DNA of 64,000 nucleotides from CCMP332 sp040218795 (GTDB lineage: Bacteria > Bacteroidota > Bacteroidia > Cytophagales > CCMP332): the NCBI GenBank assembly GCA_040218795.1, contig JAVJQT010000005.1, positions 186,001 to 250,000 on the forward strand, given 5' to 3'. Below, one piece after another: positions 49,234 to 57,406 of the stretch. The position numbers and the translations under genes are program-made. How positions within the stretch are numbered: the stretch's first letter is position 1; the number at the start of each line of letters is the position of its first letter. The notes under the pieces were generated by a model that worked only from the letters and a program-made list of their open reading frames with translations, was not told the origin of the DNA and did no database searches.

Positions 49234-50241
49234 TTAGGAAAACCTGTAATTGCTTTTCATTAGTAAGTACAAAAAGAAAGGAATCCCTAAAAAGGAGGTC
49301 AGAATTCCCAGGGGAAGACCGGCCGGAGGATAGATCATTTTACTCAAAATATCACATCCTACCATAAAAAAGGCGCCGATGATTGCTGAATAGAATAAAT
49401 TCCATGAGTGACCAAAGCCAAATAATCCTCTAACAAAATGGGGAATTAAAAATCCTACAAAACCAATCGCCCCGCAGTAGGCCACGGTCACGGAAGTAAG
49501 TAAAGTAGCTCCAATCAAGGCAATCCATCTCATTTTTTTAACATTTAAGCCTAAAGCTTCACTTTTTTCTTCGCCCAATAACAATACATTTATTGACTTA
49601 TTGAACAGTGAAAAATAAATCAGAGCAATGACGTTTACACTTAATATCAAAGGTATTTGAGACCAATTACTTCGTTCAAAACTTCCCATAATCCAGAAAA
49701 TGATCGAGCGCAATTGACTGTCGTTTTCGGATAAATAACTCATCAGACTTATCATAGCGGTCATCATCGATGAAAGCGCTACACCGGCCAGGAGCAAATT
49801 GGCAGCGTTAAGGCGGCCTTTTTTATAAGCAAAAAGAATGGCTACCAGGGTTACAAGCAGTGCAATCGCGAAAGCTGCAATAGGCGGAGTGTAAATGCCT
49901 AAAATAAATGCGGGAATCCAACCAATAAAAACCAGGTTGGCGCCAAGACTTGCACCACTGGCAGTTCCAAGAATATAAGGATCGGCAAGAGGATTGTTTA
50001 AAAGTGATTGGAATAAATAGCCGCTGAGGGCAAGAGAACATCCCGTGGCCAATGCCATAATCAGTCGGGGCATTCGAAGATTAATAATCACATAGTGAAT
50101 TGTGTTGTCGGAATTATAATTAAAAATGCTATTGTATAAATTTTCAAAATCGCTTTCAATACTTCCGTTTAGTAATGAATACAAACACAAAAACAATCCA
50201 AAACCTATTAATAAAGGCAGTATATATAGCTTATATCTCAT
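49234..50241 (-). CDS. FecCD/BtuC-family ABC transporter permease
   Basis: 335 residues with about ten TM helices. Family marks: RMPRLIMALATGCSLALSGYLFQ (split: RMPRL, then the Gly-rich helix), NPLADPYILGTASGASLGA, GAIGFVGFLIPHFVR and PAGLPLGILTSFLGIPFF. ATG 50241 is chosen over a TTG one codon earlier. It overlaps the 3' end of the binding-protein gene by 11 bp. With a BtuF-like binding protein it should import corrinoid or a siderophore-type chelate. The matching ATPase is not downstream; queD follows. Confidence 0.92.
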   Translation of the reverse strand: MRYKLYILPLLIGFGLFLCLYSLLNGSIESDFENLYNSIFNYNSDNTIHYVIINLRMPRLIMALATGCSLALSGYLFQSLLNNPLADPYILGTASGASLGANLVFIGWIPAFILGIYTPPIAAFAIALLVTLVAILFAYKKGRLNAANLLLAGVALSSMMTAMISLMSYLSENDSQLRSIIFWIMGSFERSNWSQIPLILSVNVIALIYFSLFNKSINVLLLGEEKSEALGLNVKKMRWIALIGATLLTSVTVAYCGAIGFVGFLIPHFVRGLFGFGHSWNLFYSAIIGAFFMVGCDILSKMIYPPAGLPLGILTSFLGIPFFLYLLMKSNYRFS

Positions 50242-51091
50242 CAATATATGATTTCATCAATATCATCGCCTCAATTGATCTCGGTGATGGACGGGTCAGG
50301 ATATCACCGTCTATTTCAAATATATGTTTGTTTTTATAAGCATCAATTCGTTTAAGCTCTGGGAATTTTATAAATAATGTACTGTCCAAATGTTCAAATG
50401 AAGGGCCGAAAATTACATCCGGGTTGATCTTTAGAAAATATTCCCTGCTCAACTCAGGATAAGGTCTTCCAAATATAGAATCAACAGCATTTTCCACACC
50501 TATTACTTCCAATTGACTTGTGAACAATGTGTTTCGGCCATAGACATAGATAGGATCTGTCCAAATCAATCCCAATGCTTTCAAATCGCTAATTGAATCT
50601 TCTTTCACTGATTCAAATTTTTGCCTTAGCTCATTTAATTTAACATCCACCTGTTTGGAGCAATTACAAAATTGCCCTGTTTTTTCAATTGCCCTAAAAA
50701 TATCCTCTACACGCCGATATTTGAACATATAAACAGGAATCTTATTGTCTTCTAAGAGTTTTAATTGTTCTACTGTCGTAATGCCTTCTTCACTAAAAAC
50801 TAAATCAGGCTTTTGGCCTAAAATGGCTTCTATATCAAATGGATAGGTGCTTATTACTGTTTTGCTAATCGCCTTTGGCGGAAAATCACATGCCTGTGTT
50901 CGTGCCACTATAATTGTATCAGGACAGGAGAAAAATAAAATTTCGGTGAGCGCAGGAGAAAGTGAAAAGATCCTTTTTAAATCTTTTTTAATCATTATGG
51001 TCCTTCCCAAGTCATCCTTGAGGCTTATAAAAGCATTTTCAGTTTTCTTTTTTTGACAAGAAATAATGCTCAAGCTTATGACAAGCAACAC
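50231..51091 (-). CDS. BtuF/FecB-like substrate-binding lipoprotein
   Basis: 286 residues. The N-terminus LLVISLSIISCQKK gives a lipobox with Cys12, so it is membrane anchored. The fold has SLSPALTEILFF, QACDFPPKA (close to the BtuF-type CDYPPEA) and the second-domain IGVENAVDSI. These favour vitamin B12 or a related corrinoid; iron chelates remain possible. GTG 51091 is the only normal start between an upstream in-frame TAA and the lipobox, leaving an unusually short and uncharged signal n-region; a non-standard start a little upstream would add Lys and Arg residues. The stop lies within the permease start region. Confidence 0.87.
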   Translation of the reverse strand: MLLVISLSIISCQKKKTENAFISLKDDLGRTIMIKKDLKRIFSLSPALTEILFFSCPDTIIVARTQACDFPPKAISKTVISTYPFDIEAILGQKPDLVFSEEGITTVEQLKLLEDNKIPVYMFKYRRVEDIFRAIEKTGQFCNCSKQVDVKLNELRQKFESVKEDSISDLKALGLIWTDPIYVYGRNTLFTSQLEVIGVENAVDSIFGRPYPELSREYFLKINPDVIFGPSFEHLDSTLFIKFPELKRIDAYKNKHIFEIDGDILTRPSPRSIEAMILMKSYIDEI

Positions 51092-51140
51092 AATTCTGAG
51101 AATATGATCTTGAAGAAATTTGATTAGAGATATATACGTT

Positions 51141-51148
51141 TAATTTTG
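51141..51148 (+). promoter_or_regulatory. -7 promoter element of hldD
   Basis: TAATTTTG, an exact TAnnTTTG, 30 bp before ATG 51179. On the other strand TTAATTTG (51158-51151), one mismatch, could serve the transporter genes, so the 87-bp gap probably holds divergent promoters. Confidence 0.55.
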
Positions 51149-51178
51149 CACAAATTAAAGTCTTTTAATCGATCTTAA

Positions 51179-52144
51179 ATGATAATAGTAACTGGAGCAG
51201 CAGGATTTATTGGATCATGCCTTATCTCAAGGTTAAATAATGATGGATTTAATAATATCATCGCTGTCGATGCATTCGGAGATCCTGAAAAGAAAAAAAA
51301 TCTTGAAGGAAAGAAAATCATGGAATTTGTGGAAAGAAGAGAATTCTTCTCATGGTTGAAAGACAAATCGGATGAGATGGAGTTTATTTTTCACATCGGA
51401 GCCAGAACTGACACTACAGAATTCGATAAAGCTATTTTTGATGAGCTAAATGTAAACTTCTCGAAAAAAGTATGGCAGTATTGTGTTGACAATCATGTGC
51501 CTTTGGTCTATGCCAGTTCGGCTGCAACTTATGGCTTGGGAGAACTCGGTTATAAAGATGATGAAGCCTTGATCGATCAGTTGAAACCCTTAAACCCTTA
51601 TGGTGATTCTAAAAATGAATTTGACAAATGGGCATTAAAACAGGATAAAAAACCATTTTTTTGGGCGGGTTTAAAATTTTTCAATGTTTACGGCCCCAAT
51701 GAGTACCACAAAGGAAGAATGGCCTCTGTAATCTTGCACGCCTTTAAACAGATCTCCGAAAAGGGCAAAATGAAATTATTCCGATCTCATAATTCCGATT
51801 ACAAAGATGGTGAGCAAAAAAGGGATTTCATTTATGTAAAAGACCTTATTGACGTATGTGTTTTTCTAATGCATCACCGAAAAGACTCAGGGATATATAA
51901 TTTGGGATCAGGAAGGGCAAGAACATTTTTAGATCTTGCAAAAAGCGTATTCAAAGCCTTAAACAAAAAAGAAGAAATAGAATTTATTGACACACCCGCT
52001 GATATAAGGGATAAATATCAATATTTCACCGAGGCAGATATGACTAAATTAAAAAGTATAGGCTATAAAACGCCTTTTAGCGCACTTGAAGATGGAATTC
52101 AAGATTACGTCAAGAATTATCTGCTTTTAAATAAATATTTCTAA
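51179..52144 (+). CDS. hldD: ADP-L-glycero-D-manno-heptose-6-epimerase
   Basis: 321 residues, extended SDR family. The NAD-binding motif is VTGAAGFIGSCL near the start. ASSAATYG and the catalytic NPYGDSKNEFD (YxxxK-type Tyr and Lys) follow, then KFFNVYGPNEYHKGRMASV and the C-terminal RDFIYVKDLIDV. HIGARTDTTEFD matches the HldD-specific block. It supplies the heptose precursor for the LPS inner core. Its stop TAA shares its last base with the ATG of the M48 gene (52144), so the two are coupled. Confidence 0.94.
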   Translation: MIIVTGAAGFIGSCLISRLNNDGFNNIIAVDAFGDPEKKKNLEGKKIMEFVERREFFSWLKDKSDEMEFIFHIGARTDTTEFDKAIFDELNVNFSKKVWQYCVDNHVPLVYASSAATYGLGELGYKDDEALIDQLKPLNPYGDSKNEFDKWALKQDKKPFFWAGLKFFNVYGPNEYHKGRMASVILHAFKQISEKGKMKLFRSHNSDYKDGEQKRDFIYVKDLIDVCVFLMHHRKDSGIYNLGSGRARTFLDLAKSVFKALNKKEEIEFIDTPADIRDKYQYFTEADMTKLKSIGYKTPFSALEDGIQDYVKNYLLLNKYF

Positions 52145-53385
52145 TGCAGCCTGAAAATATACTTTTTCTTATAATTGGTATTCTGCTATTTAATTATTTT
52201 CTGGATCTTTTTCTGGACATTCTGAATATCAGGAACACCAACAAAAATTTACCTCCTGAACTTAAGGACGTTTACAAAGAGGAAGAATGGTTGAAAGCCA
52301 AAAAATACCAAAAAGTCAATTTCAATTTTGAACTGATGAGCGGTACGTTTTCACTTGTTGTCACGCTGGCTTTTATTTATGCGGGTGGCTTTGGCTGGCT
52401 TTACGATGCCATCGCAAATTATAGTCAACACTTTATCATAAGACCGCTTTTGTTTTTTGGTATTTTAAGCTTTGCTTCTTCAATAATAGGCCTACCCTTT
52501 TCATTTTATCACACCTTTGTAATTGAAGAAAAATTTGGTTTCAATAAAACCACCATAAAAACATGGTTTTTAGATTTGCTGAAATCATCTTTGCTGGGCA
52601 TGGTAATTGGGGCTCCATTATTGGCCTTGTTTTTCTATTTAATTCTCAGCCTGGAAAGTAATTTCTGGATTGTATTTTGGGTAATTGCCGTCGCCTTTTC
52701 CATTTTTATGAACCTGTTCTATACCAGCCTGATACTTCCGATTTTCAATAAATTGAGCCCTCTGGAAGAGGGAGAATTAAAATCCCTTATTCAGTCCTAT
52801 TCTGAAAAAGTTGGATTTCCACTTCAAAAAATTATGGTCATTGACGGTTCAAAACGTTCCTCTAAATCCAATGCATTTTTTAGCGGATTGGGTAAAACCA
52901 AAAAAGTGGTATTTTATGATACGCTTTTAAATAATCATGAAAATGGCGAATTAATGGCCATTCTTGCGCATGAAGTCGGGCACTATAAGAAAAAACACAT
53001 CCAAATCAGTTTGGTGCTTTCAATCATTCAAATGGGTATCATCTTATATATACTATCCCTTTTTGTATTTAGTCAAAATATATCCCTGGCCTTGGGATAT
53101 CAGGAAGTAAGTATTGCCATAAATCTCATTGCTTTTGGAATTCTCTTTAGTCCTATATCAAAAATCATTGGTATATTTTTTAACATTTTTAGTCGAAAAA
53201 ATGAATACGAAGCGGATGAATTTGCTGCGAAAACATGGAATGCCGAGGATCTGAGTACGGCATTGAAAAAGCTCAGTGTTAAAAACCTAAGCAATATTCA
53301 ACCGCATAAGGCTTTTGTTTTTGTCAATTATTCGCACCCCACCCTCCTACAAAGACTACAAGCCTTGAGCAATTCAAAAGGATAA
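52144..53385 (+). CDS. M48-family membrane protease (Ste24/CAAX prenyl protease-like)
   Basis: 413 residues with about seven TM helices. The zinc motif HEVGHYKKKH is at about residue 276. The third ligand Glu is in NEYEADEFAAK. N-terminal residues include FNKTTIKTWFLDLLKS, seen in Ste24-type proteases, and the C-terminus has the usual YSHPTLLQRLQAL. In bacteria these act in membrane protein quality control. It is translationally coupled with hldD. A weak hairpin (AAAAGG-aatta-CCTTTT at 53391-53407) follows the stop. Confidence 0.93.
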   Translation: MQPENILFLIIGILLFNYFLDLFLDILNIRNTNKNLPPELKDVYKEEEWLKAKKYQKVNFNFELMSGTFSLVVTLAFIYAGGFGWLYDAIANYSQHFIIRPLLFFGILSFASSIIGLPFSFYHTFVIEEKFGFNKTTIKTWFLDLLKSSLLGMVIGAPLLALFFYLILSLESNFWIVFWVIAVAFSIFMNLFYTSLILPIFNKLSPLEEGELKSLIQSYSEKVGFPLQKIMVIDGSKRSSKSNAFFSGLGKTKKVVFYDTLLNNHENGELMAILAHEVGHYKKKHIQISLVLSIIQMGIILYILSLFVFSQNISLALGYQEVSIAINLIAFGILFSPISKIIGIFFNIFSRKNEYEADEFAAKTWNAEDLSTALKKLSVKNLSNIQPHKAFVFVNYSHPTLLQRLQALSNSKG

Positions 53386-53390
53386 ATTCT

Positions 53391-53411
53391 AAAAGGAATT
53401 ACCTTTTATTG
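53391..53411 (+). terminator. Possible weak terminator after the M48 gene
   Basis: AAAAGG (53391-53396), 5-base loop, CCTTTT (53402-53407), ATT. The stem is only 6 bp with two G-C pairs, so function is doubtful. Confidence 0.25.
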
Positions 53412-53455
53412 AAATTTTGATCTATTTTCAAGATTGATCTGAACTACGCCAAACC

Positions 53456-55669
53456 TTGAAATTACCTTTTGCTAAACATTTCAAAAGACTAAAAAAATAC
53501 TGGCAAAATGAGTTGATTGCCGGATTGACGGTGGCATTGGTTGCTTTACCACTTGCTATGGGAATTTCTTTGGCCTGTGGTTTACCTGTAACTTCCGGAA
53601 TTTTTTCAGTATTGGTTGGCGGACTTGTTATATCCCACATCAACGGTGCACATTTAACAGTAAATGGCCCGCCTAAAGCAACAATTATTGTCATTTTAAC
53701 CGCCATAGCCAGTTTTGGTGGTGGCCTTCAAGGTGTTGAAATTGTCATTGCCGCTTTTTTTATTGTAGGCGTATTCATGTTCCTTTTCGGGCTATTCAAA
53801 TTTGGAGAATTGGGCGATTTTTTTCCTTCTTCAGCCATACAGGGGATGCTATCTGCCATTGGAATCATGATTATTTTGAATCAAATGTATATTCTTTTTG
53901 GACTTGAAAGCACATCCCATGATCCTTTTGAAATAATCCTCCATATTCCTGATTTAATCAATGATATTAATCCATACGTGGCGGTAATAGGCTTTACGAG
54001 TTTATCATTTCTATTCATTTACCCCTATTTGGAAGGCAAATTAATCCGTTTGATACCAGCGCCTATGTGGGTCGTGTTTTATGCTTCGATTATGGCCTTT
54101 TTATTCAATTTCGGAACAGAAAGAACAATTACAATTGCCGGTAACACACATAATATCGGACCCTATTTGATGATTAGTTTACCCGACAGCCTGATTGGCT
54201 CAGTTATAAGTCCGAATTTTTCTCAAATATTGAATATAGAGTTTTGGATGATCGTCCTCAACATCACCTTTATTGCTTCATTGGAATCTCTTTTAAGTGC
54301 CAGGGCGGTTGACAAACTGGATCCGGAACGAAGAAGTACCAATCTCAATCAAAATTTAATGGCAACCGGTGGAGGCACAATGCTTTCCTCACTTTTAGGT
54401 GGTTTACCGGTGATTTCTATGATACTACCTAGTACCGTGGCCGTAAATACAGGAGCCAGAACCAGTTGGACAAATTTTTTTCAGGGGTTATCCATTTTAA
54501 TTCTTGTAGTATTTTTAAGCGGCATGCTGAATCGCATTCCACTTGCTGCACTTGCTGCTATCCTGGTGCATACAGGTTACAAACTCGCCTCTATTAAGGT
54601 CTTTAAAAGAACTTATCAATACGGAAGGGAACAGCTCATTATTTTCCTGATAACCTTGTGCTTCACTTTGTTCTTTGACATTGTCATTGGCATTTGTGCG
54701 GGTATCATCGCCACTTTAATAATTCATTCTTTTGCAGGAATTGAAAAAAGGTATCTTTTCTCGTTTCTTTTTAAATCCACCAATCATTTTCATTACGATG
54801 AAGAAGACGATCACTATTTTATATCAGTACGCCGTTTTGCCAATTTTTTTAATTACCTGGGACTAAAAAAGGAATTAAACAAAGTACCACCAAAGAAGCA
54901 TTTAATACTTGATTTTTCACATGCTCGACTTATAGATCACACAGTAATGGAGCATGTTACCAATTTTGCCAGAAAATACAGAGACAAAGGTGGTGTTTTT
55001 GAAATAGTGGGTCTGGATTTGCACAAACCCTCTTCAAATCATCCTTTGGCAGGAAGGCGTATCGTAGAAGGTTATACACCGAGTGCGAGAAAATACAATA
55101 TCACCAGACGTCAAAGACAGATTAAGAGAGTTACCTATAGAAATAACTGGGAATTTACAATCGACACGGATTGGGATATCTCTCATTTAAGAATGTTTCC
55201 ATTCTTTGAAAATAAATTACTTCATTATCAGAATAATGTAATCAAAGGGGATATTAAGGGTCAGGAATTTCAAATATCTGATGTCGCTTATGCTGAAGGT
55301 GCCATGGAGGCTTCGGTAGATAAAAGGATGACCATTATGATTCAAAATCTGGAAGCCCTTTTACCCAAATTTACTTTACAAAGAGAGGTTGCCATCGACA
55401 AGGTACTAACTCTTGCCGGTTTGCCCGATATTGATTTTAAAGCATTCCCCGGATTTTCTTCTAAATTTTTGTTGCAGGGAAATAATGAAGAAGCCATCAG
55501 GGAATTATTTAATAAGGAATTAATCATATTCTTTGAAATGCATTCCATTTTCCATATCGAATGCAATGGGTATCAGCTTCTCTTATTTGAAAAAACAAAT
55601 CTAGCCAAACCTCACGATATTGAGGTTATGACCGAATTTGTCAAACAACTCTGGTCAAGAATTCAATAA
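53456..55669 (+). CDS. SulP-family anion transporter with STAS and an extra C-terminal domain
   Basis: 737 residues. Residues about 15-430 are the SulP membrane domain with the signature ELIAGLTVALVALPLAMG, ATGGGTMLSSLLGGLPV and IPLAALAAILVHTGYKL. A STAS domain is at about 450-545 (KKHLILDFSHARLIDHTVMEHV). Residues about 560-737 are an added domain with a strand pattern ending EMHSIFHIECNGYQLLLFEK. Such transporters move bicarbonate, sulfate or other anions. TTG 53456 is used because no in-frame ATG lies near. The gene for lysA begins 53 bp after its stop. Confidence 0.9.
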   Translation: MKLPFAKHFKRLKKYWQNELIAGLTVALVALPLAMGISLACGLPVTSGIFSVLVGGLVISHINGAHLTVNGPPKATIIVILTAIASFGGGLQGVEIVIAAFFIVGVFMFLFGLFKFGELGDFFPSSAIQGMLSAIGIMIILNQMYILFGLESTSHDPFEIILHIPDLINDINPYVAVIGFTSLSFLFIYPYLEGKLIRLIPAPMWVVFYASIMAFLFNFGTERTITIAGNTHNIGPYLMISLPDSLIGSVISPNFSQILNIEFWMIVLNITFIASLESLLSARAVDKLDPERRSTNLNQNLMATGGGTMLSSLLGGLPVISMILPSTVAVNTGARTSWTNFFQGLSILILVVFLSGMLNRIPLAALAAILVHTGYKLASIKVFKRTYQYGREQLIIFLITLCFTLFFDIVIGICAGIIATLIIHSFAGIEKRYLFSFLFKSTNHFHYDEEDDHYFISVRRFANFFNYLGLKKELNKVPPKKHLILDFSHARLIDHTVMEHVTNFARKYRDKGGVFEIVGLDLHKPSSNHPLAGRRIVEGYTPSARKYNITRRQRQIKRVTYRNNWEFTIDTDWDISHLRMFPFFENKLLHYQNNVIKGDIKGQEFQISDVAYAEGAMEASVDKRMTIMIQNLEALLPKFTLQREVAIDKVLTLAGLPDIDFKAFPGFSSKFLLQGNNEEAIRELFNKELIIFFEMHSIFHIECNGYQLLLFEKTNLAKPHDIEVMTEFVKQLWSRIQ

Positions 55670-55695
55670 TGATTTAATTATTCGGCCTTTTAGAA

Positions 55696-55703
55696 TAATT
55701 TTG
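55696..55703 (+). promoter_or_regulatory. -7 promoter element of lysA
   Basis: TAATTTTG, an exact TAnnTTTG, with TTTA (one base off TTTG) 19 bp upstream at 55673-55676. It sits 18 bp before ATG 55722 and shows that the longer frame from TTG 55638 is not the start. Confidence 0.65.
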
Positions 55704-55721
55704 AAGGCTCAAAATGAACAA

Positions 55722-56942
55722 ATGGAAATTTTAAAAACCACTGAAAAGGAATCACTATTAGATATTGCCCGGGATTATGGTACGCCCACTTATGTTTATG
55801 ATACCGCCAAAATTGATATGCAATATCAGCGATTGGTCAATGCTTTTGATGTAGACGATCTCGAAATTCACTTTGCTTGTAAGGCACTGACCAATGTGAA
55901 TATTCTCAAGTATTTGAAAAAACTGGGCGCCAAAATTGACGCTGTTTCCATACAGGAAGTCAAAATAGCATTGCATGCAGGTTATCAACCGGAAGACATT
56001 TTATATACACCGAATTGTGTATCCCTGGATGAAATACTGGAGGTGCGAAAATTAGGTGCCCAATTAAATCTGGATAATATTTCCATTCTCGAACAATTCG
56101 GACACTTGCACCCCGAAACACCTGTCTGCATTCGTATTAATCCTCATATTATGGCCGGTGGTAATTCAAAGATTTCCGTAGGGCATATTGATTCAAAATT
56201 TGGAATTTCGATTTATCAATTGCCTTTGGTAAAACGCATTGTTAAAGAATGTGGAATGAAAATTTCCGGAATTCATATGCATACCGGTTCTGACATACTC
56301 GATACGGAGGTTTTTCTCAGGGGTGCAGAGCTTTTGTTTGAAGCTGCAAAAGAATTTGATGACCTGGAATTTCTCGATTTTGGAAGCGGATTTAAAGTGC
56401 CGTATAAAGAAGGAGACATTGAAACTGATATTGCCGAATTGGGAAAACTGATGTCTGAAAGATTCAATGCTTTTTGCAAAGAATATGGCAAAAGTTTAAG
56501 CCTGGTATTTGAACCCGGTAAATTTCTTGTAAGCCAGGCGGGCTATTTTCTGGCTAAAGTGAATGTGGTTAAACAAACCACATCTACAATTTTTGCCGGA
56601 CTAGACACTGGAATGAATCATTTTATTCGTCCGATGTTTTACGATGCTTTTCATCATATCGAAAATTTATCCAATCCTGAAGGCCCCAAACGATTGTATA
56701 CTGTAGTTGGATATATCTGCGAAACGGATACTTTTGGCTGGAACAGAAAAATCTCTGAAATACGCGAGGGAGATGTTCTTAAATTTAATAATGCAGGGGC
56801 TTATTGTTTTACCATGGCATCAAATTATAACTCCAGACTAAAACCCGCTGAAGTGATGATCATGGACGGGAAAGATTATTTAATAAGGAAAAGAGAATCA
56901 TTTGATGATCTGCTTAATAATGTTGAGAACTTAGATATTTAA
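55722..56942 (+). CDS. lysA: Diaminopimelate decarboxylase
   Basis: 406 residues, fold-type III PLP enzyme. The PLP Lys is in HFACKALTNVNIL near residue 54. Other marks: GIHMHTGSDI, FLDFGSGFKVPY, VFEPGKFLVSQ and the CETDTFGWNR active-site Cys region. It makes L-lysine from meso-DAP. Because the related carboxynorspermidine decarboxylases share this fold, the CxTD/E and EPG contexts support LysA. Start ATG 55722 follows the -7 box; an extended frame from 55638 inside the SulP gene is rejected. BLUF starts 2 bp after its stop. Confidence 0.9.
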   Translation: MEILKTTEKESLLDIARDYGTPTYVYDTAKIDMQYQRLVNAFDVDDLEIHFACKALTNVNILKYLKKLGAKIDAVSIQEVKIALHAGYQPEDILYTPNCVSLDEILEVRKLGAQLNLDNISILEQFGHLHPETPVCIRINPHIMAGGNSKISVGHIDSKFGISIYQLPLVKRIVKECGMKISGIHMHTGSDILDTEVFLRGAELLFEAAKEFDDLEFLDFGSGFKVPYKEGDIETDIAELGKLMSERFNAFCKEYGKSLSLVFEPGKFLVSQAGYFLAKVNVVKQTTSTIFAGLDTGMNHFIRPMFYDAFHHIENLSNPEGPKRLYTVVGYICETDTFGWNRKISEIREGDVLKFNNAGAYCFTMASNYNSRLKPAEVMIMDGKDYLIRKRESFDDLLNNVENLDI

Positions 56943-56944
56943 AC

Positions 56945-57406
56945 ATGTATTACCTCATTTATTCGAGCTATTCTAAAAAAGACATGGGGAAAGAGGATTT
57001 ATTTTCCCTTCTTGAAAAGTCCAGAGTTAAAAATAAACTAATGGGTATTTCCGGTTTTTTACTTTGTATAAATGCGGATTATCATCCTGAAATAATAAAC
57101 GGCCGTTTTATTCAGGTTTTGGAAGGCGATAAAAAGGAGGTTAAAAAGCTTTTTGAAAGCATCAAGAAGGACCCACGACATAAGCATGTAGAAATAATCG
57201 CCGATGGGGTCTTGATGAAACGAATGTTTGACAATTGGAGCATGGGATACCGCGACCTGGATATTCTAAAATTCAAAAGTCGTCTTGATAAGTTTGAACT
57301 AACGGAAGATAACCTACTAGGATCCAAGAACGACGATGAAAGTCAAACTGTATTGGACTTTATCAAATCCTTTTATAGGGTTCCAGACAATATTGTTAAA
57401 AATTAA
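56945..57406 (+). CDS. BLUF blue-light sensor protein
   Basis: 153 residues; residues 1 to about 105 form a BLUF domain that binds FAD. Key residues are Tyr6 (YLIYSS), Asn30 (SRVKNKLMGISG), Gln57 (FIQVLEG), Trp98 and Met100 (NWSMGYR), all canonical. The loop before the Gln strand is about 6 residues longer than in the usual LLYxxGxFxQ pattern (it holds NADYHPEIING). After the domain are about 45 residues with helices but no known output domain, so it acts through a partner or by itself. It starts 2 bp after lysA, probably co-transcribed; its stop overlaps the OmpA gene by 4 bp. Confidence 0.93.
   Translation: MYYLIYSSYSKKDMGKEDLFSLLEKSRVKNKLMGISGFLLCINADYHPEIINGRFIQVLEGDKKEVKKLFESIKKDPRHKHVEIIADGVLMKRMFDNWSMGYRDLDILKFKSRLDKFELTEDNLLGSKNDDESQTVLDFIKSFYRVPDNIVKN

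Noticed and set aside
55638..55721. Longer lysA frame starting inside the SulP gene
   Set aside because: The 28 extra residues are unlike LysA and the lysA promoter lies within that stretch.
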